A stretch of DNA of 64,000 nucleotides, from NCBI RefSeq assembly GCF_005937885.2, contig NZ_CP042176.1:6071501-6135500 (forward strand), read 5' to 3'. Below are positions 49,134-58,686 of this stretch, one piece after another. This DNA comes from Bradyrhizobium sp. KBS0727. GTDB taxonomy: Bacteria > Pseudomonadota > Alphaproteobacteria > Rhizobiales > Xanthobacteraceae. A program made the translations under genes and the position numbers. Every line of letters starts with the position of its first letter. Position 1 is the first letter of the stretch. The notes below the pieces were generated by a model. It saw nothing but the letters and a program-made list of their open reading frames with translations. It searched no databases and was not told the origin of the DNA.

Positions 49134-50681
49134 TCACATCTGCACTTCGATCAGCCACGGGCCCGGCTCGGCGATGGCTTCCGCCAGTGCCTTGTTGAAA
49201 TCGTCGACATTGGCGACCGAGCGGCCCGGCACGCCCATGCCCTTGGCGAGCGCGACGAAGTCGAGGTCGGGACGGTTGATCTTGAGCATGTCGAGCGCAC
49301 GCTGTCCCGGCTCGCCGGCACCGACGCCGTCGAATTCGCCACGCAGAATCTGGTAGATCTTATTAGCGAATACAATCGTGACGACGTTGAGGCCTTCGCG
49401 CGCCTGGGTCCACAGCGATTGCAGCGTGTACATCGCGCTGCCGTCGCCGACCATGCAGATCACCTTGCGGTCCGGGCAGGCCACCGCGGCGCCGGTCGCG
49501 ACCGGGGTCGAGAAGCCGATCGAGCCGCCCATGTTCTGCAGCCAGTCGTGCGGGGCCGCCGCCGCCGTCGGCGGAAAGAAGCCGCGGCCGGTGGTGATGG
49601 ATTCGTCCACTACAATGGCGTTTTCCGGGATCGCCATCGCGATCGCCTGCGCGATCGAGGCGTGCGTCAGCGCACCCGTCGGCGTGGCAATCTCGACCAG
49701 CTTCTGCGGCTGGCGGTCCTGCGGCTTGGCGCCGAGCGCGGACGCCAGCGCTTCCAGTGCCGCGACCGAGTTCTCGGCGCCGGACGTCATGCGGTGCACC
49801 TCGCAGCCATCGGGCTTCAGCATGCTCGGCTTGTTCGGATAGGCGAAGAACGCGACGGGATCGTTGGCCTCGACCAGGATGATGTTCTTGAAGTCCTTCA
49901 GGATCGGCAGCGCCTGCTCGATCACATACGGAATGCGGTCGATCGCAAACCGGCCCTTGCCGCGCGCCATGCGCGGATTGTAGGTCTGGCCCATCACCTT
50001 GCAGCCGGTCTTGCCGGCGATCTGCGCCGCCAGCGCCAACCCCTGTTCGGTCAAGGCGCTGCCGGTCATCAGCAGCAGCGTTTGGCCGCCACCGCTGCGC
50101 AGCACCTTGGCGGCGTTGTCGATGGCTGCAGAGGAATAATTCGCGCGCTGGCTTTCCGCCGGGACCTGGGCGATGCCGTCGGCCTCGTTCCAGGCGGTGT
50201 CGGCGGGCAGGATCAGGGTGGCGATCTGCGCCGGCGCGCTCTTTGCCGCGGCGATCGCAGCCGCACCGTCGGTAGCAACCGATTTCGCGTCCGGCGAGGT
50301 CCGTACCCAGGCCGACATCGGTCGCGCCAGTCCCTCGATATCCGAGGTCAGCGGCGCGTTGAAACCGATATGGTAGGTGGCGTGCTGGCCGACGATGTTG
50401 ACGATGCCGGAATTGGCCTTCTTGGCGTTGTGCAGGTTGGCAAGGCCGTTGGCGAGGCCGGGCCCGAGATGCAGCAGCGTCGAAGCCGGCGAGCCCTTCA
50501 TGCGGTAATAGCCGTCGGCGGCGCCGGTCACGACGCCCTCGAACAGGCCGAGCACGCAGCGCATGCCGTCGACCCGGTCCAGCGCGGCGACGAAGTGCAT
50601 CTCCGAGGTGCCGGGGTTGGCGAAGCAGACGTCGACGCCCCCTGCGACCAATGTCCGCACCAGACTTTCCGCACCGTTCAT
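49134..50681 (-). CDS. Thiamine diphosphate-dependent enzyme, acetolactate synthase-like
   Basis: This 515-residue protein has the three-domain layout of the ThDP decarboxylase/ligase family: an N-terminal Pyr domain with FANPGTSEMHFV and the catalytic Glu in LGLFEGVVTGAADGY, a middle domain, and a PP domain with GDGSAMYTLQSLW. The helix preceding it has GGSIGFSTPVATGAAVACP. It is shorter than true acetohydroxyacid synthase large subunits and no small regulatory subunit gene is adjacent, so it is probably a catabolic 2-keto acid decarboxylase or ligase. It differs clearly from the benzoylformate decarboxylase at the window end. Confidence 0.9.
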   Translation of the reverse strand: MNGAESLVRTLVAGGVDVCFANPGTSEMHFVAALDRVDGMRCVLGLFEGVVTGAADGYYRMKGSPASTLLHLGPGLANGLANLHNAKKANSGIVNIVGQHATYHIGFNAPLTSDIEGLARPMSAWVRTSPDAKSVATDGAAAIAAAKSAPAQIATLILPADTAWNEADGIAQVPAESQRANYSSAAIDNAAKVLRSGGGQTLLLMTGSALTEQGLALAAQIAGKTGCKVMGQTYNPRMARGKGRFAIDRIPYVIEQALPILKDFKNIILVEANDPVAFFAYPNKPSMLKPDGCEVHRMTSGAENSVAALEALASALGAKPQDRQPQKLVEIATPTGALTHASIAQAIAMAIPENAIVVDESITTGRGFFPPTAAAAPHDWLQNMGGSIGFSTPVATGAAVACPDRKVICMVGDGSAMYTLQSLWTQAREGLNVVTIVFANKIYQILRGEFDGVGAGEPGQRALDMLKINRPDLDFVALAKGMGVPGRSVANVDDFNKALAEAIAEPGPWLIEVQM

Positions 50682-50904
50682 GGTCTCGCTCCCATTCGCA
50701 TTGTTCTGTAAGGGTCGCGAAGATCAATCATTGTTCGCGCGTTTCGTCAAAGGTTTAGGGCACAATGCAGCTATCGCCTGCGGCGTGTTGCCTTTTTTAA
50801 CCGCGGTGTCCGAAAATGCCGCGCTCACGGCCTCGTTGCTTGCGAAAGCATGGTAATTATGGCCTGTCTCGAGTTACCGATTTGATATTTTCGCGAGAAA
50901 AAAA

Positions 50905-51486
50905 ATGACCCGGGTTCTGGCTTTGCTGGTTGCGGCGGTGACGATGCTGGCTGCGGCCGGCCAGGCGCAAGCCCAGGGCTTCGACCTGCGCGACATCATG
51001 GGCGGCGGCCCCAATTTCTTCAGCGGCGGCGGCGGCGGATCAAGCCCGATCCCGCGCACGACCGTGAACTTTACCGGCAACTACGCGCCCGGCACCATTT
51101 TAATCAGCACGTCGGAACGGCGGCTCTATCTCGTGCTCGCCAACGGCCAGGCGCTGCGTTACGGCATCGGCGTCGGCCGCGACGGCTTCCGCTGGAGCGG
51201 CACCCACCGCATTACCGCGAAGAAGGAATGGCCGAGCTGGACCCCGCCGTCGCAGATGCTGGCGCGGCGGCCCGACCTGCCGCGTCACATGGCCGGCGGC
51301 ATCGACAATCCGCTCGGCGCCCGCGCGATGTATCTCGGATCGACGCTGTATCGCATCCATGGCTCCAACGAGCCCGAGACGATCGGACAGGCGGTATCGT
51401 CGGGATGCTTCCGCATGACCAACGACGACGTCACCGACCTCTATAGCCGGGTCTCCGTCGGCACCACCGTCATCGTCAAGAACTGA
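50905..51486 (+). CDS. L,D-transpeptidase (YkuD/ErfK family)
   Basis: This 193-residue protein has a signal peptide (to about residue 23), a Gly-rich linker and a YkuD domain with GTILISTSERRLYLV at the start and the catalytic motif HGSN (His152) through SSGCFRM (Cys168). It cross-links peptidoglycan or attaches outer membrane proteins to it in the periplasm; alphaproteobacteria carry many paralogs. The size is typical of the short form without LysM. The upstream region is AT-rich (GATATTTTCGCGAG), and the ribosome site is weak. Confidence 0.93.
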   Translation: MTRVLALLVAAVTMLAAAGQAQAQGFDLRDIMGGGPNFFSGGGGGSSPIPRTTVNFTGNYAPGTILISTSERRLYLVLANGQALRYGIGVGRDGFRWSGTHRITAKKEWPSWTPPSQMLARRPDLPRHMAGGIDNPLGARAMYLGSTLYRIHGSNEPETIGQAVSSGCFRMTNDDVTDLYSRVSVGTTVIVKN

Positions 51487-51593
51487 GCCGACCGAAACGC
51501 CGGAACCCCGGCACCGCTCCTGCGCGCAACTGTCGGATCATGCCTTCTGATCATGCCTTGCACGCCTCCTCCGATTGCGGCAGCGTCGCCGTC

Positions 51594-52406
51594 ATGCGCA
51601 CGCCCCGCCGATCCCGCTATCTGGCAACCCTCGCGGCCGCTCTGACCGCGATCGCGCTTGGCGACATCTTGCCGCAGCCCGCCGCCGCGGCCGATATTCC
51701 CGCCATCGCCCAGCGTCAGCGCACCGAGAAGAAGATCTTCACCGACGGCGAGATCGTCGAAGGCTTTCTCAAGACCGCGTTCGGCGCCGAATACCATCTC
51801 GCCGGCCGCGTCGACCGCATCCGCAAATACGACATGCCGGTGCGGGTGTTCGCCGACGGCAACCGTCCCGACCGCAAGGCCCAGCTCGCCAAGATCGTCG
51901 CCGATATCGCCGCCAAGGTTCAGCACCTCGACATCGCCATGGCCGCGAGCAACGACGACGCCAACGTGCTGGTCAAGCTGGTGCGCGACCGCGACCTCAA
52001 TCGCACCATCGCGACCTTCTACGGCAGCGAACGGGCCCGCGAGATCCGCTCGTCGCTCGATCCGCAATGCCTGTCGGGTTTTCGCAAGAACGAGAAATTC
52101 GAGATCGAACATTCCGACGTGATCCTCACCGTCGACAATGGCGACTTCGTCTTCTTCGATTGCGGCTATGAGGAGTTGCTGCAGTCGCTGGGACCGATCA
52201 ACGATACCTCGACGGTGCCCTGGACCATGTTCAACGACAATGTTTCGATGGGCTATTTCGACGTCTACGACCAGTACATCCTGAACCTGCTCTACGATCC
52301 CAGGATCAAGGCCGGCATGACCGTGCAGGACGTCAAGGACGTGCTGCCCGGCGTGCTCGCCGACGTGCGCAATTGGGTGCGCACGGTCAACAATCTGCCG
52401 GAGTGA
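51594..52406 (+). CDS. DUF2927 domain-containing exported protein
   Basis: From ATG 51594 the product has 270 residues; a further ATG at 51540 would add 18. It has a signal peptide (RYLATLAAALTAIALG, cleavage near AAA-DI) and a DUF2927 domain with VRVFADGNRPDRKAQL, the CGYEELLQSLGPINDTSTVP block and the DQYILNLLYDPRIKAGMT segment. Family members are periplasmic or lipid-anchored proteins of unknown function. It lies 107 bases after the L,D-transpeptidase gene on the same strand, and an envelope role is plausible. Confidence 0.85.
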   Translation: MRTPRRSRYLATLAAALTAIALGDILPQPAAAADIPAIAQRQRTEKKIFTDGEIVEGFLKTAFGAEYHLAGRVDRIRKYDMPVRVFADGNRPDRKAQLAKIVADIAAKVQHLDIAMAASNDDANVLVKLVRDRDLNRTIATFYGSERAREIRSSLDPQCLSGFRKNEKFEIEHSDVILTVDNGDFVFFDCGYEELLQSLGPINDTSTVPWTMFNDNVSMGYFDVYDQYILNLLYDPRIKAGMTVQDVKDVLPGVLADVRNWVRTVNNLPE

Positions 52407-52501
52407 CACCCCGCTGATCGGCCACGGCCGATAACAACGCAGGGTTTCATTCACAAAATGTTGTGACCTTTAAGAGTATTATTTGTATATGAGCATTTCA
52501 C

Positions 52502-53491
52502 ATGAACGAACTGCCACGAACCCAGGCCCTGCGCTGCTTCATCACGATAGCCCGTGAAGGTTCGGTTTCACGCGCAGCGACCTTGCTCAACCTGACCCAG
52601 CCTGCCGTCAGCCTGCAGCTCAAGGGCCTGGAAGAAAGCATCGGCCTGCAACTCTTCAACCGGACGCCCGGCGGCTTTACCCTCACCGAAGCCGGCGTCG
52701 CCTTGCTTCCGCTGGCGCACAAGGCGGTGTCGGCTTCATCGGATTTCAGGACGACGGCGGCCTCGCTGCGCGAGCAGCTACGGGGAACATTGCGCGTCGG
52801 CACCATCCTCGAGCCCGAGTTCATCCGGCTCGGACCGTTCGTGCGCAGCCTCACTGCCTCGCGGCAGAAGACCGAAGTCTTCCTGCGCCATGGCATGAGC
52901 GACGACGTGCTGACGCAGATCGGCAAGGGCGAGCTCGACGTCGGATACTATATCGACGCGCCGCCTCCGGCGCCCCCGCCGTTTTCCGAGCGCACCATCG
53001 GCGACGGAAAATTCCAGCTCGCGCCATTGACGAGCTACGACTACCGCGTGATCGCGCCTCTGGCATGGAGCGACCAGGTTCTGGGCAAGGACTGGGCCGA
53101 CCTCGCCGATCTGCCATGGCTCGCAACACCGCTCCATTCGGCGCACCGGCGGCTCACGGACGATATCTTCCGTCCGCTGGGCGCGCTGCCGAAGCGCGTG
53201 GCGTTCACCGACCAGGAAGAGGCGGTGATCGACTTCGTCGAATCCGGCATCTGTCTCGGCCTTGCCCGCGACGGCCTTTTGGATCGCGTCACGCGCAAGC
53301 GGGAGTTCGTCATTGCCGACAAGGTGGCGCTGACCTGCGACCTCTCCTTTGCCTGTCTCGCGTCGCGGCGTCATGAAGACATGATCGCGCACGCCTTTTC
53401 CGCGATGCAGGCGGTGTGGGATTTGACGCCATCCCGCACGCCGCCGGCGCCGGTCGCAGCGGCGAGATCGCGCAAGGGCGCGGCGCGCTGA
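52502..53491 (+). CDS. LysR-family transcriptional regulator
   Basis: This 329-residue protein has an N-terminal winged helix-turn-helix (RCFITIAREGSVSRAATLLNLTQPAVSLQLKGLEE, spanning about residues 10-45) and a C-terminal effector domain with the LRVGTILEPEFIRLG opening. Its C-terminus carries a Pro/Ala/Arg-rich extension. The regulated genes are not obvious: the upstream gene is an unrelated DUF2927 protein and the downstream gene is an orphan binding protein. The region before the ATG is AT-rich, as for an autoregulated promoter. Confidence 0.93.
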   Translation: MNELPRTQALRCFITIAREGSVSRAATLLNLTQPAVSLQLKGLEESIGLQLFNRTPGGFTLTEAGVALLPLAHKAVSASSDFRTTAASLREQLRGTLRVGTILEPEFIRLGPFVRSLTASRQKTEVFLRHGMSDDVLTQIGKGELDVGYYIDAPPPAPPPFSERTIGDGKFQLAPLTSYDYRVIAPLAWSDQVLGKDWADLADLPWLATPLHSAHRRLTDDIFRPLGALPKRVAFTDQEEAVIDFVESGICLGLARDGLLDRVTRKREFVIADKVALTCDLSFACLASRRHEDMIAHAFSAMQAVWDLTPSRTPPAPVAAARSRKGAAR

Positions 53492-53631
53492 CGCCGTTCC
53501 AAGCCTGGTGATCCCAGCCTGTGCTATGTCCGCTTCCGGACACGGCGGTAGTTCTACGATCTTGGCAGCGGCGACCGAATCACAGAGTCTGCGTTGGCGT
53601 CCCTTGATTGGGCGTTTCCTCCCGAAACTTC

Positions 53632-53660
53632 GCCCGCCCGATCGGCGGGCTTCCTTTTCC
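53632..53660 (+). terminator. Rho-independent terminator after the LysR gene
   Basis: GCCCGCC (53632-53638) pairs with GGCGGGC (53644-53650) across CGATC, followed by TTCCTTTTCC. It lies about 140 bases after the LysR gene stop and before the binding-protein gene. Confidence 0.75.
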
Positions 53661-53732
53661 CAACGCGTCTCTTGACGCCTCCGTTACCTTCGTGCTCGCT
53701 GTTCAGGTCAGCGTATGGGGGGCGATGTCAAC

Positions 53733-54485
53733 ATGAAGCCAGGTTCACTTGCTTTGGTTGTAGTGACCGCGTCAGCCTTGCTCGTTACACAGGCGAGCGC
53801 TGCCGAGATCAGGGTGCTCAGCACACCGACGTTGAAGACCACGCTCGACGAACTCGGCCCAAAATTCGAACGCGCCACAGGCCACAAGCTCGTGACGAAG
53901 TTCGACGCCGTGGCGGTGCTGAAACGGCAAATTGAAGCAGGCGAACTGTTCGACGTGACCATTCTCTTGCCGGTCGCGATCGATGATCTGATCAAACAGG
54001 GCAAGGTCGTCGGCCGAACGGACATTTCCCGATCCGGCGTAGGGGTTGCGGTGAGAGCGGGGGCTACGACCCCGGATGTTGGCTCGGTCGACGCGCTCAA
54101 GCGCACATTGCTCAGCGCGAACTCGATCTCCTACTCACCCGATAGCGCCAGCAGCACGTTCTTTCTCAACCTGGCAGACCGGCTTGGGATAGGAAGCGAA
54201 GTAAGGCTTAAATTGAAGGCGGCGCCGGGTGGGCGCGTTATGGAACCGATCGCGAGCGGCGATGCAGATCTCACGGTGATTACGATCCCAAACATCGTCG
54301 GCGTGCCCGGTGTGGCCGTGGCTGGACGCCTGCCGGCTGAGCTCCAGAGCTATACGGTCTTTTCGGCGGGTGTCGGCGCCACTGCGAAAGAAGTCGATGG
54401 TGCCAAAGAACTGATCCGATACCTGGTCGCTCCAGAGGCCACAGCGGTCTTTGAAGCGAAAGGCATGGAGCGCGTGCCGCAATAG
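53733..54485 (+). CDS. ModA-like extracellular solute-binding protein
   Basis: From ATG 53733 the product has 250 residues: a signal peptide (LALVVVTASALLVTQASA-AEI) and a periplasmic binding fold of the molybdate-binding type, with IRVLSTPTLKTTLDELGPKFE, the AGELFDVTILLPVAIDDLI segment and a final LIRYLVAPEATAVFEAKGME. Molybdate ligand residues are not clearly conserved, so the ligand may be another oxyanion or a small organic compound. No ABC permease or ATPase gene is adjacent, so it is an orphan. It is convergent with the isovaleryl-CoA dehydrogenase gene. Confidence 0.86.
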   Translation: MKPGSLALVVVTASALLVTQASAAEIRVLSTPTLKTTLDELGPKFERATGHKLVTKFDAVAVLKRQIEAGELFDVTILLPVAIDDLIKQGKVVGRTDISRSGVGVAVRAGATTPDVGSVDALKRTLLSANSISYSPDSASSTFFLNLADRLGIGSEVRLKLKAAPGGRVMEPIASGDADLTVITIPNIVGVPGVAVAGRLPAELQSYTVFSAGVGATAKEVDGAKELIRYLVAPEATAVFEAKGMERVPQ

Positions 54486-54553
54486 GATCGCCATCTACGC
54501 GGCGGAAACGGCCCCGATGATTTTGTCGGGACCGGCAGCCGCCCGGCGCAGCC

Positions 54554-55726
54554 TTATGCCGACTTGTCGAACAGCTCGCGCCCGATCAGCATGCGCCGGA
54601 TCTCGCTGGTGCCGGCGCCGATTTCATACAGCTTGGCGTCGCGCAACAGGCGGCCGGTCGGATAATCGTTGATGTAGCCGTTACCGCCCAGCAGCTGGAT
54701 GGCGTCGAGCGCGCATTGCGTCGCCTTCTCGGCGGCGTAGAGGATCGCGCCGGCCGCGTCCTCGCGCGTGGTCTCGCCGCGGTCGCACGCCTTCGCCACC
54801 GCGTACACATAGGCGCGCGAGGCGTTCATAGTGGTGTACATGTCGGCGAGCTTGCCCTGCACCAGCTGGAAGGTGCCGATCGGCTGGCCGAACTGCTTGC
54901 GCTCGTGGACGTAGGGCAGCACGACGTCCATGCAGGCCTGCATGATGCCGATCGGCCCCGCGGCGAGCACCGCGCGCTCGTAGTCGAGACCGGACATCAG
55001 CACGTTGACGCCGCGGCCGACCTCATCGAGCACGTTCTCTTCCGGCACTTCGCAATCCTCGAACACCAGTTCGCAGGTGTCGGAGCCGCGCATGCCGAGC
55101 TTGTCGAGCTTCTGCGCGGTGGAAAATCCCTTCATGCCCTTTTCGATGATGAAGGCGGTCATGCCGCGCGGCCCGGCTTCCGGATCGGTCTTGGCATAGA
55201 CCACCAGCGTGTCGGCCACCGGGCCGTTGGTGATCCACATCTTGTTGCCGTTCAGGACGTAGCGATCGCCCTTTTTGTCGGCGCGCGTCTTCATCGACAC
55301 CACGTCGGAGCCGGCGCCGGGCTCCGACATCGCCAATGAGCCGACATGTTCGCCGGAAATCAGCTTCGGCAGGTATTTGCGCTTCTGCGCCTCGTTGCCG
55401 TTGCGGCGGATCTGGTTGACGCAGAGGTTGGAATGGGCGCCGTAGGACAGCCCGACCGCGGCGGACGCCCGCGACATTTCCTCGACCGCGATGCAGTGCT
55501 CGAGATAGCCGAGGCCGCTCCCGCCATATTCCTCTTCCACGGTGATGCCGTGCAGGCCGAGCGCGCCGATCTTCGGCCAGAGGTCGCGCGGAAACTGGTT
55601 GCTCTTGTCGATTTCCGCGGCGCGCGGCGCGATCTCGTTGCTCGAAAAGGCATGGACGGTCTCGCGAATCGCATCCGCGGTCTCGCCGAGATCGAAGTTG
55701 AACATCCGGTACGCGTTGGGGATCAT
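54554..55726 (-). CDS. Isovaleryl-CoA dehydrogenase-like acyl-CoA dehydrogenase
   Basis: This 390-residue flavoprotein has the acyl-CoA dehydrogenase layout. The FAD/substrate segment is LAMSEPGAGSDVVSMKT (131-147). The catalytic Glu is at 250 (SGLDYERAVLAAGP), the position used in isovaleryl-CoA dehydrogenase, while the usual C-terminal site reads YEIGAGTSEIRR without the medium-chain Glu. It therefore fits leucine degradation, isovaleryl-CoA to 3-methylcrotonyl-CoA. The other leucine genes are not in the window. The divergent neighbour is the first P450 gene. Confidence 0.92.
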   Translation of the reverse strand: MIPNAYRMFNFDLGETADAIRETVHAFSSNEIAPRAAEIDKSNQFPRDLWPKIGALGLHGITVEEEYGGSGLGYLEHCIAVEEMSRASAAVGLSYGAHSNLCVNQIRRNGNEAQKRKYLPKLISGEHVGSLAMSEPGAGSDVVSMKTRADKKGDRYVLNGNKMWITNGPVADTLVVYAKTDPEAGPRGMTAFIIEKGMKGFSTAQKLDKLGMRGSDTCELVFEDCEVPEENVLDEVGRGVNVLMSGLDYERAVLAAGPIGIMQACMDVVLPYVHERKQFGQPIGTFQLVQGKLADMYTTMNASRAYVYAVAKACDRGETTREDAAGAILYAAEKATQCALDAIQLLGGNGYINDYPTGRLLRDAKLYEIGAGTSEIRRMLIGRELFDKSA

Positions 55727-55959
55727 GGTGGGGCGGCCTCCGGCATATATTTAGGGCTTTGTGGCCTACAGGCTTATTCCCTCAAAATGCGCTTGTCACG
55801 GGCCGAAACGGACCGAAAAGCGGGACGATCGGACGGGCTCTGGTATACCGCAGATGCGGCAAACTCCCGCTTGCTCTGGCGCCTGCAACGGGCTGTAATT
55901 CGCCGAAATGACCACCCTCCGGGACCAACCACGGCGGGGACACAATCAGGAGACGCCTT

Positions 55960-57231
55960 ATGCACGGAACGATCGAACTCTCCGGAGATTCCCATCTGCG
56001 GGCCGCGCGCGACAAGGCCAACTCGCTGCCGCTTGCCGATATCGACGTCAGCCATCCCGAACTGTTCAGGACCGACTCGTTCTGGCCCTATTTCGACCGG
56101 CTGCGCCGCGAAGACCCGGTGCATTACTGCAAGGACAGCATGTTCGGGCCGTATTGGTCGGTGACCAAATACAACGACATCATGGACATCGAGACCAACC
56201 ATGCGGTGTTCTCGTCGGCGTCCTCGCTCGGCGGCATCACCATCCGCGACGTCGATCCCGACCTGCGCCGCGAAAGCTTCATCGCCATGGATCAGCCGCG
56301 CCACGGCGCCCAGCGCAAGACCGTGGCGCCGATGTTCACCCCGACCCATCTCGACCAGCTCGCGATCAACATCCGCAAGCGCTCGGCCGAATGCCTCGAC
56401 AATCTGCCGAAGGGCGAAATTTTCGACTGGGTCGACCAGGTCTCAATCGAGCTGACCACCCAGATGCTCGCCGTACTGTTCGACTTCCCCTGGGAGGATC
56501 GCCGCAAGCTGACCCGCTGGTCCGACGTCGCCACCACCCTGCCCGGCCCGGACGGCGTCGTCGCCACCGAGGACGAGCGGCAGGCCGAACTGATGGAATG
56601 CGCGACCTATTTTGCAAGGCTCTGGAAGGAGCGGATCAATCAGCCGCCGAAGAGCGACCTGTTGTCGATGATGGCGCATTCCGACGCCACCCGCGACATG
56701 GACCCGAAGAATTTCCTCGGCAACCTGATCCTCCTGATCGTCGGCGGCAACGACACCACCCGCAACACGCTGTCGGGCAGCATCTATGCGCTGGCTAAGA
56801 ATCCGGACCAGTACCGCAAGCTGCGCGAAAATCACGCGCTGATCGACAGTTTCGTGCCGGAGGTGATCCGCTGGCAGACGCCGCTGGCGCATATGCGCCG
56901 CACCGCGCTTTCGGATTTCGAGTTCCGCGGCCGGCAGATCAAGAAGGGCGACAAGGTCGTGATGTGGTACGTCTCGGGCAACCGCGACGAGGATGTGATC
57001 GACCGCCCCAATGACTTCATCATCGACCGCGCCCGGCCTCGTACCCACATCTCGTTCGGCTTCGGCATTCATCGTTGCGTGGGCTTGAGGCTCGCCGAGC
57101 TGCAATTGAAGATTATCTGGGAAGAAATCCTCAAGCGGTTCGACAATATTGAGGTGGTGAGCGAGCCGAAGCGGGTATATTCCAGTTTCGTCAAAGGCTA
57201 CGAGACCCTGCCGGTTCGCATCGCCGGCTAA
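55960..57231 (+). CDS. Cytochrome P450, CYP153-like (copy 1)
   Basis: This 423-residue soluble P450 has the heme-binding loop FGFGIHRCVG with Cys373, the I-helix IVGGNDTTRNT, and the K-helix region EVIRWQTPLAHMRRTA. The sequence pattern (PYWSVTKYNDIM, SIELTTQMLAVLFDFPWEDR, KGDKVVMWYVSGNRDE) is characteristic of the CYP153 family, soluble terminal hydroxylases of alkanes and fatty acids. It needs ferredoxin and ferredoxin reductase, neither of which is encoded nearby. AGGAG precedes the ATG. The second copy begins 27 bases after its stop. Confidence 0.93.
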   Translation: MHGTIELSGDSHLRAARDKANSLPLADIDVSHPELFRTDSFWPYFDRLRREDPVHYCKDSMFGPYWSVTKYNDIMDIETNHAVFSSASSLGGITIRDVDPDLRRESFIAMDQPRHGAQRKTVAPMFTPTHLDQLAINIRKRSAECLDNLPKGEIFDWVDQVSIELTTQMLAVLFDFPWEDRRKLTRWSDVATTLPGPDGVVATEDERQAELMECATYFARLWKERINQPPKSDLLSMMAHSDATRDMDPKNFLGNLILLIVGGNDTTRNTLSGSIYALAKNPDQYRKLRENHALIDSFVPEVIRWQTPLAHMRRTALSDFEFRGRQIKKGDKVVMWYVSGNRDEDVIDRPNDFIIDRARPRTHISFGFGIHRCVGLRLAELQLKIIWEEILKRFDNIEVVSEPKRVYSSFVKGYETLPVRIAG

Positions 57232-57258
57232 CCTCACTTCACCACGGGAACATCGACG

Positions 57259-58533
57259 ATGAACGTCCTGAGCTCCATCAGAGCAGACAAGAATGAGCTT
57301 CTGCGCGCCGCGCGCGAAGAGGCCTATTCCACGCCGCTGAAGGATTTTCATCCCGGTGCGCCAAAGCTGTTCCAGAACGATACGCTGTGGCCGTGGTTCG
57401 AGCGGCTGCGCAAGGAAGAGCCGGTGCATTACTGCACCAATGCGCCGATCGAGCCCTACTGGTCGGTGACCAAATACAACGACATCATGCATGTCGACAC
57501 CAACCATGGCATCTTCTCGTCCGACTCCACGCTGGGCGGCATCTCGATCCGCGACGTTCCGCCGGGCTACGACTACCCAAGCTTCATTGCGATGGACCAG
57601 CCGAAGCATTCGTCGCAGCGCAAGACCGTGTCGCCGATGTTCACGCCGACCCATCTGGACGAACTCGCCAAACTGATCCGCGAGCGCGCCATCAAGGTGA
57701 TCGAGAACCTGCCCCGCAACGAGACTTTCAATTTCGTCGAGCGGGTGTCGATCGAGCTGACCACGCAGATGCTGGCAACGCTGTTCGACTTTCCGTTCGA
57801 GGAGCGCAGCAAGCTGACGCGCTGGTCCGACGTCTCGACCGCGCTGCCGAAGAGCGGCGTCGTCGAATCCGCCGAGCAGCGCCGCCAGGAAATGGACGAA
57901 TGCGCGGCGTACTTCACCAGACTGTGGAACGAACGCGTCAATGCGCCGCCGCGCAACGACCTCATCTCCATGATGGCGCACAGCGATGCGACGCGCCACA
58001 TGGATCCCGACAACCTGATGGGCAACATCATCCTGTTGATCGTCGGCGGCAACGACACCACCCGCAACACCATGAGCGGCTCGGTGCTGGCGCTGAACGA
58101 GCACCCGGACCAGTACCAGAAGCTGCGCGACAACCCTGATCTGATCGACACCATGGTGCCGGAAGTGATCCGCTGGCAGACCCCGCTGGCCCATATGCGC
58201 CGCACCGCGCTGGTCGATACCGAGCTCGGCGGCAAGAAGATCAGCAAGGGCGACCGCGTCGTGATGTGGTACGTCTCCGGCAATCGCGACGAGGAAGGCA
58301 TCGAGAAGCCGGAAGAGTTCATCATCGACCGTGCCCGGCCCCGCACCCATCTGTCGTTCGGCTTCGGCATTCACCGCTGCGTCGGCATGCGGCTCGCCGA
58401 GCTGCAACTGAAGATCGTCTGGCAGGAGATGCTCAAGCGTTTCGACCGCATCGAGGTGGTCGGCGAGCCGAAGCGGGTCTATTCCAGCTTCGTCCGCGGC
58501 ATCGAACAGCTACCGGTTCGTATCCCGGCCTAG
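57259..58533 (+). CDS. Cytochrome P450, CYP153-like (copy 2)
   Basis: This 424-residue P450 is a close paralog of the preceding gene along its whole length. The heme loop FGFGIHRCVG has Cys374, the I-helix is IVGGNDTTRNT and the K-helix region is identical in core (EVIRWQTPLAHMRRTA). Differences cluster in the N-terminal third and in the substrate-recognition segments, for example FIAMDQPKHSSQRK against FIAMDQPRHGAQRK. It is probably also a terminal hydroxylase of alkyl chains, with shifted specificity. The tandem arrangement suggests duplication and one transcript. Confidence 0.93.
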   Translation: MNVLSSIRADKNELLRAAREEAYSTPLKDFHPGAPKLFQNDTLWPWFERLRKEEPVHYCTNAPIEPYWSVTKYNDIMHVDTNHGIFSSDSTLGGISIRDVPPGYDYPSFIAMDQPKHSSQRKTVSPMFTPTHLDELAKLIRERAIKVIENLPRNETFNFVERVSIELTTQMLATLFDFPFEERSKLTRWSDVSTALPKSGVVESAEQRRQEMDECAAYFTRLWNERVNAPPRNDLISMMAHSDATRHMDPDNLMGNIILLIVGGNDTTRNTMSGSVLALNEHPDQYQKLRDNPDLIDTMVPEVIRWQTPLAHMRRTALVDTELGGKKISKGDRVVMWYVSGNRDEEGIEKPEEFIIDRARPRTHLSFGFGIHRCVGMRLAELQLKIVWQEMLKRFDRIEVVGEPKRVYSSFVRGIEQLPVRIPA

Positions 58534-58686
58534 ATCGAACCTGGTCCCGGGCACCCCTCGCAATCCGCCGGGCCTGCGGTCGCCTTCACGTGGCGCCGCC
58601 CTATCGAATTGCGGCATGGCAGCTTGAACCAGATGATAAGGCCGCGCCCGGTCTATCTGTTCTACTAAGCCCCCGTCGGACCGGGC

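Noticed and set aside
49071..50711. 546-codon plus-strand frame
   Set aside because: Antisense to the thiamine diphosphate enzyme, which has intact catalytic motifs.
56443..58407. 654-codon minus-strand frame
   Set aside because: Antisense to both P450 genes; the apparent internal repeat in its product only mirrors the P450 duplication.
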